Shown: positions 43,025 to 51,456, numbered from the stretch's first letter. The stretch: DNA of 64,000 nt from Arthrobacter sp. ISL-95 (GCF_018613695.1 NZ_JAGGPR010000005.1:307571-371570), one strand, 5' to 3'. Made by a program: numbers and translations. The notes: a model not told the origin generated them from the letters alone.

Positions 43025-43570
43025 ATGCATCTGCTTCTGCGCACCCTCATGCTGCTGTTCACGTCATCCAAGCGCTCGCCGCTCGGTGTCTGGGAGGAAT
43101 CGTCGCTGCCCCTGCGGGTTCTGCCCACTGACATCGACATCGCGATGCACGTCAATAACGGCATGTATTTCTCGCTGATGGACCTCGGCCGTTTCGACCT
43201 CATGGTCCGCAGCGGCATCTGGACCAGGATGCGCAAGCGGGGTTGGACTCCAGTGGCAGCCGGTGAAACCATTGCCTTCCGCAAGTCCCTGCAACTTTGG
43301 CAGCGGTACACCATCGAGACGCGCATCATCGGGCTGGACACCAAGGCCATCTACTTTGAACAGCGCATGGTGGTGGACGGTGAAATTTATGCGCGGGCAC
43401 ATATCGCCACCCGCCTGGTCAACAAGGGCAGGCCGGTCACTCAGGAAGAAATCATCGCTGAGTTCGGAACGCCACCGGTTGACCTCGAGCTCCCCGAGTG
43501 GATCCACGAGTGGCGCGAAAACAATGCCCTTCCCGGAGCGCGGCGTCCAGCGCCGCACGTTTGGCGCTAA
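43025..43570 (+). CDS. Acyl-CoA thioesterase, hot-dog fold (THEM6/4HBT_2 type)
   Basis: A 181-residue thioesterase-family protein. The hot-dog signature is clear: LPTDIDIAMHVNNGMYFSLMDLGRFDLM (about 33-60) with the catalytic Asp and the helix start HVNNG, followed by four strands (IAFRKSLQLWQRY, YFEQRMVVDGEIYARAHIATR). A short hydrophobic N-terminus (about 1-13) may be a weak membrane anchor. TAACAT (43013-43018) lies 6 nt before the ATG with no Shine-Dalgarno. Its stop overlaps the stop of the convergent ABC permease by 3 bp. Substrate chain length unknown. Confidence 0.88.
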   Translation: MHLLLRTLMLLFTSSKRSPLGVWEESSLPLRVLPTDIDIAMHVNNGMYFSLMDLGRFDLMVRSGIWTRMRKRGWTPVAAGETIAFRKSLQLWQRYTIETRIIGLDTKAIYFEQRMVVDGEIYARAHIATRLVNKGRPVTQEEIIAEFGTPPVDLELPEWIHEWRENNALPGARRPAPHVWR

Positions 43571-44367
43571 ACGCCCACATCGCGTCGCTGCAGCGCCACT
43601 GCTCCCAGCACAATAAGTACCGCCGAGATGCCGTAGAGACCCGCCGTAGCTCCCCAATCAGCGCCGTTGGCTACCGGAGAATTGCCGTACGCCCAGTGGT
43701 ACGGCGAAAGGTTCAGCAACCACTCGACGTCGGGACTTTGCCGTCCCACTGCATTGAACACGTACCCCAGGACAGCCACTGCGGCGCCCGCAGCGATCCC
43801 GTACACCTTCCTTCCGCTCAGCGCGCCGGCGAAGAGCGCAGCAGTCCCGCTGAGCAGCGCCAAGGCGGCAAACAGCAGCACCGCTCCCGCGAGATGCCCG
43901 ACGTCGATGCCTAGCTGGGAGGGCCCGTTCAGTCCCAGCACCAACAGGAAGACGAGCAGAGACAGCAGCGCGATACGAACCACGATTGCCAGGGCACGCT
44001 CGAGGACTACCTGTACGCGGGTGACGCTATGGGCGAGTGTGAGTTCGAGCAAGCCGGATTCTTCGTCCCCACCCACGGCTGCGGCACCCCAGCCGACCGA
44101 CGCCATGGACATCAGCAGGAAACCAATCAGCCCGAACATGGTGGCCTGGGTATAGCCGGGTCCTGAAGCGATTTGGTCGTAGTTCAGGGCTTTGGTCATT
44201 TCGGGCGGAAGCGCATTGATCAGGTCCTGCATCTGAGCGCTGCCTCCAATGGAGGGATAGAGCGGCAGGTACAGCATGCATGCCGCTGACAAACCCACTG
44301 CCCAGGCCAGCGTAGAACGCCACGAGTCGGTCAGGGCCTTGGTGAACAAGGGGAGGATCTTAGGCAC
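43567..44367 (-). CDS. ABC-2 type exporter permease
   Basis: A 266-residue membrane protein with six predicted helices (first at about 20-40) and a large loop after TM1 (GGSAQMQDLINALPPEMTKAL), as in ABC-2 exporters of the polyketide/antibiotic type. Start GTG 44367 has AAGGAG 6 nt upstream; a longer reading frame to 44454 lies inside the ATPase gene. It overlaps the ATPase by 8 nt and is the third gene of a TetR-ATPase-permease operon. Exports a hydrophobic compound, identity unknown. Confidence 0.9.
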   Translation of the reverse strand: MPKILPLFTKALTDSWRSTLAWAVGLSAACMLYLPLYPSIGGSAQMQDLINALPPEMTKALNYDQIASGPGYTQATMFGLIGFLLMSMASVGWGAAAVGGDEESGLLELTLAHSVTRVQVVLERALAIVVRIALLSLLVFLLVLGLNGPSQLGIDVGHLAGAVLLFAALALLSGTAALFAGALSGRKVYGIAAGAAVAVLGYVFNAVGRQSPDVEWLLNLSPYHWAYGNSPVANGADWGATAGLYGISAVLIVLGAVALQRRDVGV

Positions 44368-45388
44368 GGTGTGCTCCTTCCGCGTGCCGGCCAGTTGCCT
44401 GACCAACTTCAGGACCATTTCCCGCAGGTTGGCCGGGCCCCGGAGACTGGCCAATCCGAGGAGATGGGGCTGTGTAGAGCGTGAGCACGGCTTCCTCCAG
44501 ATCGGGTTCTTCCAGGACCAGATCCGTCAGGTTCAGCCTGGCCAGTTCCTGGACCAAGGGCTGAACCTGGCCGGAGAGCGTCGCTGTGGCCTCCACTGTT
44601 CCGGCAGTGTGACCGTCGGCTTTGAGCTCCCGCACCGCTACGTTGGCGACCCCGGGCACCCGGGCCAGCAGCGCGCCGACGTCGTGCGCTTCCGTCCCGC
44701 TGCTGTTGAACCGTAGCCGCCGGACTGCTGCGGTCCTGAGCGTCTCCACGGTGGAGACGGTGACGATTTCGCCGTCGCGGAGAATGGCTACGGCATCGGC
44801 GGCTTGCTGTACTTCACTGAGGACGTGCGAACTGAGGAACACGGTGGCGCCATCATCTACGGCTTCGCGAACCATCGCATGGAACACCTGCTGAACCAAG
44901 GGATCCAGGCCGCTGGTGGGTTCGTCCAGCACCAGGAGTTCAGGCTTGTGCATGAAGGCCTGCAGCAGCCCCAGTTTCTGCTTGTTGCCCTTGGAGAGTT
45001 TCCGGGTCTGGCGATCCAGATCGAGGTTCAGCCGTTCGGCGAGTTCGTTGACGTGCTTGGGCGGCACGGGCCCGCTGATCGCCGCGAAGTGCTCCACCAT
45101 GCGGCGGCCCGTTGTCCTGTTCTCCAAATGCAGCTCCCCGGGAAGGTAGCCGATCCTGCGGCGAAGACTCGTGCCGGCCGTACGCGGATCCTGTCCCAGG
45201 ACGGAGATGGACCCCGCGCTGGGCCGAATAATATCCAGCAGACAGCGCATGGTAGTGGTTTTGCCCGCTCCGTTCGGCCCGATGACGCCGAATACCTTGC
45301 CGGGTTCCACCGCGAAATCAAGTCCGTGCAGGACTTCCCGGGACCCGAACTTCTTTCGTAAACCCTCGACGACGATTGCCTGGGTCAC
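44360..45388 (-). CDS. ABC exporter ATP-binding protein
   Basis: A 342-residue ATPase. Walker A GPNGAGKTT (37-45), Q-loop region LPGELHLENRT, signature LSKGNKQKL (130-138) and Walker B LLVLDEPTSGLDP (150-162) are intact. The C-terminal 110 residues form the regulatory extension of DrrA-type drug exporters (AVRRLRFNSSG..., then a Gly/Pro-rich tail). ATGA overlap with the TetR gene upstream and an 8-nt overlap with the permease downstream. Works with the single permease gene, so the transporter is (ATPase)2(permease)2. Confidence 0.95.
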   Translation of the reverse strand: MTQAIVVEGLRKKFGSREVLHGLDFAVEPGKVFGVIGPNGAGKTTTMRCLLDIIRPSAGSISVLGQDPRTAGTSLRRRIGYLPGELHLENRTTGRRMVEHFAAISGPVPPKHVNELAERLNLDLDRQTRKLSKGNKQKLGLLQAFMHKPELLVLDEPTSGLDPLVQQVFHAMVREAVDDGATVFLSSHVLSEVQQAADAVAILRDGEIVTVSTVETLRTAAVRRLRFNSSGTEAHDVGALLARVPGVANVAVRELKADGHTAGTVEATATLSGQVQPLVQELARLNLTDLVLEEPDLEEAVLTLYTAPSPRIGQSPGPGQPAGNGPEVGQATGRHAEGAHRA

Positions 45389-46059
45389 GGGGCATGCTCC
45401 CTTCCGGAGTTGGTGTTGTGGTTGATGGCTTCGCTGGCTGCGTCCAGGAACCGCGCGTCGGTGTAGAAGCCGTGCGTGTAGATTTCCAGGGCGGGCAGGG
45501 TCAGTTGCCGGAGGAGTTCGGGGCCGATGCCGTGGGGCTCCGGGCCCACAGTCCCCAGCGTCCGTGAGAGGTGCCGGCCCAGCATGAGGATCGACAGGCT
45601 GTTGGAAGCGATGACGACGGCGGTGGACGGGACGTCGTCGAACTTCCGGATGGTTCCGGCTTCCATTCCGGCAAGGATGATGTCCTGGGTTTGCTTCACG
45701 ACGGCGTCAAAGAATGCGTCGCCCGCCTCGGACTCATCGCTGAGGGCGCGTCGGATGTAGGTGATTTCGTCGGCGTACTGGTCCGGGTGGTTCAAGTAGT
45801 CCTGGATCAGCTGCCGCGTAGATCCCGGATCTGTCTTTTCCCGGCCCTGTGTTGCTGTTTGCCAGAGGACATGTTGATCGCAAGCATCGCGGAGCCCGGC
45901 TTTGCTGCCGAAGTGATGGATGACCAGGCCGGGACTTACACCGGCGGCGGAGGCCACAGCCCGGACGGTGGCGCGGGCGAATCCATCGCGACCGAAAAGC
46001 CCTATGGCGGCGTCGCGAATGCGGGCCCGTGTGGTCAAATCCTCTGCGATTGAACGCAT
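45385..46059 (-). CDS. TetR family regulator of the ABC exporter operon
   Basis: A 224-residue repressor, HTH at about 10-55 (RIRDAAIGLFGRDGFARATVRAVASAAGVSPGLVIHHFGSKAGL, in three helices), ligand-binding helices after. First gene of the operon. TAATGT (46072-46067) is 7 nt before the ATG with no Shine-Dalgarno, and next to it lies the near-palindrome TTAAACACTTGTTCAA (46070-46085), a likely autoregulatory operator. The inducer is probably the exported compound. Confidence 0.94.
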   Translation of the reverse strand: MRSIAEDLTTRARIRDAAIGLFGRDGFARATVRAVASAAGVSPGLVIHHFGSKAGLRDACDQHVLWQTATQGREKTDPGSTRQLIQDYLNHPDQYADEITYIRRALSDESEAGDAFFDAVVKQTQDIILAGMEAGTIRKFDDVPSTAVVIASNSLSILMLGRHLSRTLGTVGPEPHGIGPELLRQLTLPALEIYTHGFYTDARFLDAASEAINHNTNSGREHAP

Positions 46060-46066
46060 GTTTCAC

Positions 46067-46085
46067 ACATTAAACACTTGTTCAA
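46067..46085 (-). promoter_or_regulatory. Promoter and operator of the TetR-ABC operon
   Basis: The -10-like TAATGT (46072-46067) abuts TTGAACAAGTGTTTAA (46085-46070, minus strand), an inverted repeat with one mismatched pair of seven around AG. Repressor binding would cover the promoter. Confidence 0.6.
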
Positions 46086-46201
46086 TCCGGGACAAGGGGT
46101 GCTCGAAAATCACCTCATGAGCGTTTATTCCCGGTGACGCAGACAGCGAACAGGGGACCCCTCCACGGGACTTCGCGGGCGGGGTCGCGTACCGTGGAAG
46201 C

Positions 46202-46579
46202 ATGGCTACAGTTGACATCACTGGAGAACAGTTCGCATCGACCATCGAGGACAATGACATTGTCCTGGTGGATTTCTGGGCAGCCTGGTGCGCCCCGTGC
46301 CGTCAGTTTGCCCCCACCTATGGGGCCGCTTCAGAGAAGCACGCTGACGTGGTGTTCGCGAAGGTAGATACCGAGGCTGAGCAGCAGCTCGCCGCCGAAG
46401 CCGGGATTACGTCCATCCCAACGCTCATGGCCTTCCGCGAAAAGGTCCTTGTCTTCTCGCAGCCGGGAGCCCTGAATGGCCCGCAGCTGGAGCAGGTCAT
46501 CGAGGCCGTGAAGGGCCTGGACATGGAAGAGGTCCACGCCCACGTTGCCAAGGCACGTGCCGAGGCTCAGGAAAACTAA
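46202..46579 (+). CDS. trxA: Thioredoxin
   Basis: A 125-residue cytoplasmic disulfide reductase with the redox site WCAPC (C30, C33) and the cis-Pro in GITSIPTLMAF. The C-terminal extension (about 105-125, AHVAKARAEAQEN) is longer than in E. coli TrxA. The motif is CAPC rather than CGPC, so its redox potential may differ from the main thioredoxin. TACCGT (46190-46195) lies 6 nt before the ATG. Divergent from the TetR gene; followed by two strong hairpins. Confidence 0.94.
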   Translation: MATVDITGEQFASTIEDNDIVLVDFWAAWCAPCRQFAPTYGAASEKHADVVFAKVDTEAEQQLAAEAGITSIPTLMAFREKVLVFSQPGALNGPQLEQVIEAVKGLDMEEVHAHVAKARAEAQEN

Positions 46580-46585
46580 GACCAC

Positions 46586-46661
46586 CCGGCGGCTTCGAAA
46601 AATCGAAACCGCCGGAAAAGCTTCGAGGTCGCCGGAGAATTCCGGCGACCTCGAAGCTTTT
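46586..46661. terminator. Double hairpin terminator between thioredoxin and the YgiN-like gene
   Basis: Hairpin A: CCGGCGGCTTCGA (46586-46598) pairs with 46603-46615, 12 of 13. Hairpin B: perfect 21-bp arms (46616-46636 and 46641-46661) around GAAT, flanked by AAAA and TTTT. Hairpin B can act on both strands. Confidence 0.9.
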
Positions 46662-46706
46662 AAGGCGTTCTCGCTGTCCTGCGGCGATTTCGCCTGACGA
46701 CGGTAA

Positions 46707-46985
46707 CTAGAGCCGTTCGAGCTTGGCCGGCTCGGCGAGCAGTGCGCTGAGGGACTCGTTCAAGTCCTGGACAGCGATGCCCTTGGAGTGCTTCTCCAGA
46801 AGCTCCTCGGATTCCCAACGCTCAGTGAGGACGAGCTTTTCCTCGGTGGCTTCGGTCAATTCGTAACGGATGCAGCCGGGCTCGTTGACCACCTCGTCGA
46901 TCGCGATTTCCAAGGCGAGCTTCACACGGAAGAACTCGCCTTCGTTGGGGATGAACGTGGCCTGCAGGTCGATGGGTTCACTCAT
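46707..46985 (-). CDS. Antibiotic biosynthesis monooxygenase-domain protein (YgiN-like)
   Basis: A 92-residue ferredoxin-like dimeric alpha+beta barrel protein. The pattern ATFIPNEGEFFRVKLALEIAIDEV, EPGCIRYEL and LVLTERWESEELLEKHSKG is that of the ABM/quinol monooxygenase family; it may oxidise quinols or a small aromatic. TAGGGT (46998-46993) lies 7 nt before the ATG, so the mRNA may be leaderless; an in-frame start 30 nt further out lies inside that promoter. Converges on thioredoxin with the double hairpin between. Confidence 0.88.
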   Translation of the reverse strand: MSEPIDLQATFIPNEGEFFRVKLALEIAIDEVVNEPGCIRYELTEATEEKLVLTERWESEELLEKHSKGIAVQDLNESLSALLAEPAKLERL

Positions 46986-47068
46986 GGTTCCAACCCTACC
47001 GGCAGGACACGGCACCGCTGGAGGTGGTTACGGTTCTGTTGCGGGCAGTCCCTTGGTAGCGTTCCGTC

Positions 47069-48745
47069 ATGTTGTCCTACACCGCCGGAGACACTGACGT
47101 CCCGCTGCTCGAAGAGACCATTGGTGCTAATTTTGAGCGCATCGCGGCGCAGTTCCCCTTGCGGGATGCGCTGATCGAGGCCGCTGCTTCACCAGGCGGT
47201 GACGCCCGCCGGTGGAGCTACCAAAAGCTGAACGACGACGTCGATCACCTTGCCCGCGCGTTGCTCGCCATGGGCGTGGCCAAAGGCGAACGGATCGGCA
47301 TATGGAGTCCCAACTGCGCCGAGTGGACCATCCTTCAGTACGCCACCGCCAAGATCGGCGCGGTGCTGGTGAACGTGAACCCGGCTTACCGGAGCCACGA
47401 GCTGGAGTTCGTGGTGAAACAGAACGGCATGCGGACGCTGGTGACAGCGCCCTCGGATAAGAACAGCGACTACGTGGGCATGGCCAGGGATGCCGCCCGC
47501 AGCTGTCCCGATCTCCGGGAAGTCGTCTTCCTTCCGGGAGCGCCGGAGCTGGGGCTCACCGTGGGCGTTCCGGAAGCCAACCATGAACTCACCTACGGCC
47601 AACTCCTGACCCGGGCAGACGGCGTCGGGCCTTCAGCGCTACGGGACCGCATGGCGGAACTGGACCCGCACGATCCCATCAACCTGCAGTACACCTCAGG
47701 CACCACGGGATTCCCCAAGGGCGCCACATTGACGCACCACAACATCCTCAATAACGGGCATTCGATCGGCCGGCTCCTGAACTACACCGAGCATGATCGG
47801 GTGGTGATTCCCGTGCCGTTCTACCACTGCTTCGGCATGGTGATCGGGAATCTGAATGCGCTGAGCTTCGGCGCGGCCACCATCATTCCTGGCCGCGGCT
47901 TCAATGCCTCGGCGGCGTTGGAAGCGGTGCAGGACTTCGGCGGGACGTCCCTGTACGGGGTCCCCACCATGTTCATCGCAGAGCTCGCGCTGGAGGACTT
48001 CGATTCCTATGATCTTTCCTCGCTGCGGACAGGAGTGATGGCGGGGTCCTTATGTCCCATCGAAGTGATGCGCCGCGTGATCGATGAGATGCACATGGTG
48101 GACGTTGCCATTTGCTACGGCATGACCGAGACTTCGCCCGTGTCCACTATGACCCGGGCGGGCGACACCTTGGAACAGCGGACCGGCACCGTGGGCAGGA
48201 CCATGCCGCACCTGGAGAGCCGCATCATTGACCCGGGTTCGGGGGACGTTGTGGAGCGTGGCGTGATCGGCGAGCTCTGCACGCGGGGTTACTCAGTGAT
48301 GCAGGGCTATTGGGGCCAGTCGGATAAGACTGCGGAGGCAATCGGCGCAGAGGGGTGGATGCACACCGGTGACCTCGCCCGCATGGATGCGGACGGCTAC
48401 CTGGTGATCGAGGGGCGGATCAAGGACATGGTGATCCGGGGAGGCGAGAATATCTACCCGCGCGAGATCGAGGAATTCCTCTACCGGCACCCCTCCGTCC
48501 AGGACGTGCAGGTCATTGGGGTGCCTGACGAGAAGTACGGTGAAGAGCTGATGGCGTGCATCATCCTCAAGCCGGGCGCTCCGTCCCTGACCGCCGAGGA
48601 TCTGGCTGAGTACTGCCACGGGAAGCTGGCCCGTTACAAGATTCCGCGCTACGTCGACATCCGCGAGTCGTTCCCCATGACCGTCTCGGGCAAGGTACGG
48701 AAAGTGGACATGCGGCGGGACGCGGTCTCCCGCCTGCACCTCTAA
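47069..48745 (+). CDS. AMP-dependent acyl-CoA synthetase (fatty acid CoA ligase type)
   Basis: A 558-residue adenylate-forming enzyme making acyl-CoA from a carboxylic acid, ATP and CoA. Motifs: P-loop YTSGTTGFPKGATLTH (about 210-225), VPFYHCFGMV, CYGMTETSP (A5), and the hinge plus A10 lysine in FPMTVSGKVRKVDMR near the end. Medium- or long-chain fatty acids are likely from the overall similarity to FadD-type synthases. TAGCGT (47057-47062) lies 6 nt before the ATG. Monocistronic, closed by an R1 palindrome. Confidence 0.94.
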   Translation: MLSYTAGDTDVPLLEETIGANFERIAAQFPLRDALIEAAASPGGDARRWSYQKLNDDVDHLARALLAMGVAKGERIGIWSPNCAEWTILQYATAKIGAVLVNVNPAYRSHELEFVVKQNGMRTLVTAPSDKNSDYVGMARDAARSCPDLREVVFLPGAPELGLTVGVPEANHELTYGQLLTRADGVGPSALRDRMAELDPHDPINLQYTSGTTGFPKGATLTHHNILNNGHSIGRLLNYTEHDRVVIPVPFYHCFGMVIGNLNALSFGAATIIPGRGFNASAALEAVQDFGGTSLYGVPTMFIAELALEDFDSYDLSSLRTGVMAGSLCPIEVMRRVIDEMHMVDVAICYGMTETSPVSTMTRAGDTLEQRTGTVGRTMPHLESRIIDPGSGDVVERGVIGELCTRGYSVMQGYWGQSDKTAEAIGAEGWMHTGDLARMDADGYLVIEGRIKDMVIRGGENIYPREIEEFLYRHPSVQDVQVIGVPDEKYGEELMACIILKPGAPSLTAEDLAEYCHGKLARYKIPRYVDIRESFPMTVSGKVRKVDMRRDAVSRLHL

Positions 48746-48812
48746 AGCAACGCGGGGTCACTTATGGCCCCCTAACCGCGGCTGAGGGGGCCGTAAGTGA
48801 CCCCGCGTTGCT
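48746..48812. terminator. Long palindrome, family R1 copy 3
   Basis: 28-nt arms (beginning AGCAACGCGGGGTCACTTA, ending GGCCCCCT) with one mismatched pair around an 11-nt loop; starts directly after the acyl-CoA synthetase stop. Confidence 0.85.
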
Positions 48813-48876
48813 CTGGATGCCGGCTGACCTGTGGATAACTCCATGCAGCACACGTTTTACCTGCAGACTTGAGGGC

Positions 48877-49797
48877 ATGGTTCGTTACACATCGTTGCCG
48901 GAAGGGCTCGAGAACAGGCCATTCACCATCTACGAATCCCGCGCTGAGGGCGTGCCGCGAAAGCGTCTGAGGGCTAATGACCTGGACACCGGTGGCCGGC
49001 TGATCTATGTGCCAAGAGCACGCGACCTGGAGCTGGGTGAACGGGCACGAATACTTGCAGCAGCGACACCCTCCGCCTGGGTATCACACCAAACGGCCGC
49101 TCTCCTGACGGGGTTGGGGCTCCCACCGTGGATGGCGGACCAGCAAACTGTTCATCTGAGCAAGCCACACCATCTGCCGCGTGTCCGCAGGGCAGGCGTC
49201 ACGGGGCACAGGGTTCACGTCATTCCAGGGGAAGTCATGGACTTCGACGGCATCCCGATTTCTGTGCGTCCACGCACCTGGCTGGATTTGGCGAAGTCAC
49301 TGCCACTTCCGTACGTGATCGCCATGGGAGACCAACTGATCCGCAAGCCCAGGCCAGCTTTGGAGTTACGTATTGAGCCATACGCCTACCCGTCCGGTCT
49401 TAGGCTATTGATCCGTCAGCACCCCAACCTTCAGGGCGTGGAGAAAGCCCGCCTTGCTTTGGATGAGATGCGCGTTGGGGCTGACTCGTACCCTGAAACC
49501 TTCTTGCGGTTAGCTATGTGCGATGCCGGGCTCCCCGAACCGGAATTACAAGTGCAATTGAATCCCGAAGACCCTTGGTCTCCGACAGCGGATCTTGGAT
49601 ATCGGCGCTACCGCATAGCTATCCAGTATGACGGCGCTCATCACCTGACGAGACAGCAACAGTCGCGCGACAATCGGCGGGATGAGGCGTTTCTCAGCGC
49701 CGGTTGGAGCTATTTCAAGCTCAACGCGGACGACCTGGCTGATGGATTTGCCGGAGCGATCGGGAGAATCAAGAAAGCGAAACTGCGCGCCGCATAA
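48877..49797 (+). CDS. Endonuclease-like protein (PD-(D/E)xK/Vsr-DUF559 type C-terminus)
   Basis: A 306-residue protein. The N-terminal half (about 1-180) resembles AbiEi-type winged-helix antitoxin-like proteins (RARILAAATPSAWVSHQTAALLTGLGLP; GHRVHVIPGEVMDFDGIPISVRPRTWLDLAK in parts). The C-terminal half reads as a Vsr/DUF559-like PD-(D/E)xK fold: Glu in YPETFLRLA (about 206), Asp in TADLGYR (about 237), IQYDGAHH (about 249-256) and Lys in YFKLNADD (about 279). No cognate methylase or toxin is adjacent. ATG 48877 is used; a longer frame would start inside the R1 palindrome. The gene is bracketed by R1 copies 3 and 4. Function unknown; nuclease activity is inferred. Confidence 0.75.
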   Translation: MVRYTSLPEGLENRPFTIYESRAEGVPRKRLRANDLDTGGRLIYVPRARDLELGERARILAAATPSAWVSHQTAALLTGLGLPPWMADQQTVHLSKPHHLPRVRRAGVTGHRVHVIPGEVMDFDGIPISVRPRTWLDLAKSLPLPYVIAMGDQLIRKPRPALELRIEPYAYPSGLRLLIRQHPNLQGVEKARLALDEMRVGADSYPETFLRLAMCDAGLPEPELQVQLNPEDPWSPTADLGYRRYRIAIQYDGAHHLTRQQQSRDNRRDEAFLSAGWSYFKLNADDLADGFAGAIGRIKKAKLRAA

Positions 49798-49801
49798 AAC
49801 A

Positions 49802-49862
49802 AACGCGGGGTCACTTGTGGCCCTTTCAGCGCCTTCTAGGGGGCCATAAGTGACCCCGCGTT
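49802..49862. terminator. Long palindrome, family R1 copy 4
   Basis: 22-nt arms (AACGCGGGGTCACTT...GGCCC) with one mismatched pair and a 17-nt loop, directly after the endonuclease-like gene and 10 nt before the stop of the convergent glycosylase. Confidence 0.85.
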
Positions 49863-49872
49863 GCTTAAAGAG

Positions 49873-50844
49873 TCAGTGCCTGCGGTGATCCTGGACCGTC
49901 ATCCGGGGCCCGAAAGTGGGCTTACGGAAGCCACTGAGGTACAGCATCCGGACCAACCGCTGCCTCTGTCCGCGCCATGGTTCAAGGAGCTCGATCATCC
50001 CGGCGTCGTCGGTCTTTTGACCTGTCAGGGCGTACCCCACATAAGCGGCCAAATGGTAGTCGCCTACAGAAATTGAGTCCGGACACCCGTGGGTGCGTTG
50101 GACTACTTCTGCAGCAGTCCATATGCCGATGCCCGGTATGGTCTGCAGTTTGGCACCGGCCTCCGCCGAGTCCAGCTCCGCCAGACGTTCAAGCGCGACG
50201 GCGGACTGCAGCGCCCGCATCACTGTGGCCGAACGCTGTGGGCCAACCCCGGCCTTGTGCCACTCCCATGAGGGGACGGCCAGCCACTGAATCGCAGTAG
50301 GAGGGACCAACAGCCCGGCAGGGGCTTTACCCGGAGCCGGCGTTCCATAGCGATACATCAAGTACCGGTAGCCTCGCCTGGCCTCCAAAGTGGTGACCTT
50401 TTGCTCCAAAATGGTGGGCACCAGGGAGTCAACCATCCGCCCGGTGGAAGGCAGCCGGAGAGCCAGGTTCCGGCGTCGTGATTCTGTGACCAGCCGCGGG
50501 AGAGTGGCGTGGAAATCGGGTTCGTCGAAACCGGACCAATCGTCGTGAGCGCCCAGCATCCTGGGCACACCGGCCACCGCGTCCTCTGCCCCCGGTCCCC
50601 AAGCCTGGGCATCCACGAAGGACCCGGCCCCCAGCCCGCCACCCGAGAGGCGCAGCGACACCGGGCCGGAGGGGGTTGTGAAAGCCATCCAAAAACCGCT
50701 GGACTGCACGGCGAAGGAAGGGTCAGCGTTGCCTCGCATGAGCGGAAACATGGTCTGGTCCAGGCGGAATGAACTACCCGGATGCCACCGGACGGCCGCA
50801 TCAGCCGCGGCCGCAACAACGGGCGGGGCGTCTGCTATGGTCAT
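49873..50844 (-). CDS. DNA-3-methyladenine glycosylase, AlkA/HhH-GPD type
   Basis: A 323-residue base-excision repair enzyme removing alkylated bases. The helix-hairpin-helix is LQTIPGIGIWTAAEV (233-247) and the catalytic Asp follows in SISVGDYHLA (D262). An N-terminal AlkA-like beta domain (about 17-130) precedes it. ATG 50844 with no clear Shine-Dalgarno. Converges on the endonuclease-like gene with the R1 palindrome between. Confidence 0.93.
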   Translation of the reverse strand: MTIADAPPVVAAAADAAVRWHPGSSFRLDQTMFPLMRGNADPSFAVQSSGFWMAFTTPSGPVSLRLSGGGLGAGSFVDAQAWGPGAEDAVAGVPRMLGAHDDWSGFDEPDFHATLPRLVTESRRRNLALRLPSTGRMVDSLVPTILEQKVTTLEARRGYRYLMYRYGTPAPGKAPAGLLVPPTAIQWLAVPSWEWHKAGVGPQRSATVMRALQSAVALERLAELDSAEAGAKLQTIPGIGIWTAAEVVQRTHGCPDSISVGDYHLAAYVGYALTGQKTDDAGMIELLEPWRGQRQRLVRMLYLSGFRKPTFGPRMTVQDHRRH

Positions 50845-50988
50845 GTTTTTATGGTCCCACGCCCGACTGACAATCTGCAGCCTGACCCCTTACGGCGGCA
50901 ACCACCCGGGTCTAGACTCCCTGATGTGGCGCGGGTGTGACGCGCCATGTCCGAGCAAAACCTATCCCAGAATCAAGGAGCGCGAATT

Positions 50989-51381
50989 ATGGGTGGAGTG
51001 GTGCATTTTGAGATCCCCGCGGACAACAATGAGCGGGCCAATACCTTCTATCAGAGTGCCTTCGGCTGGACCCTGAGGCCCATGGAGGGGATGGAATACA
51101 CGGCGGCGATCACGGCGCCCACCAACGAGGACACGGGTGCCCCCAACGAGCCGGGAGCCATCAACGGCGCGCTCTTCCCGCGGACCGACGCCCTGAAGAC
51201 CCCCATCCTGACCATCGACGTGGACAACCTCGACACCGCGCTCGAACGGGTGGAGTCTGCTGGCGGCTCAGTGGTGCAGGCCAAGGATGCCATACCGACC
51301 ATGGGTTGGTACGCCTACTTCAAAGACACGGAAGGCAACGTTTTGGGCGTGTGGCAGAACGACACCTCCGCCGGCACCTGA
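50989..51381 (+). CDS. VOC family protein (glyoxalase-like)
   Basis: A 130-residue single-domain-length vicinal oxygen chelate protein. GGVVHFEIPADNNERANTFYQSAFGWTL opens the first beta-alpha-beta unit (His6 and Glu-like ligands), and WYAYFKDTEGNVLGVWQND closes the second. ATG 50989 has AAGGAG 8 nt upstream; an ATG 42 nt earlier has none. Members are lyases, isomerases or metal-dependent resistance proteins; nothing here tells which. It lies 75 bp before cbs. Confidence 0.88.
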   Translation: MGGVVHFEIPADNNERANTFYQSAFGWTLRPMEGMEYTAAITAPTNEDTGAPNEPGAINGALFPRTDALKTPILTIDVDNLDTALERVESAGGSVVQAKDAIPTMGWYAYFKDTEGNVLGVWQNDTSAGT

Positions 51382-51456
51382 CCTGAGGCCTGCCGACGGG
51401 TGGGTCCGAACTGCCTCGGGTCAACCCCGAAGCGACCAGACGGTAACTTTGTACCT

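Noticed and set aside
48830..48838. DnaA box as a sign of a replication origin
   Set aside because: Only one box; no dnaA, dnaN, AT-rich unwinding element or box cluster nearby.
1381..49862. R1 palindromes as a CRISPR-like array
   Set aside because: The copies are kilobases apart, are palindromic over their whole length, and lack regularly spaced unique spacers or cas genes.
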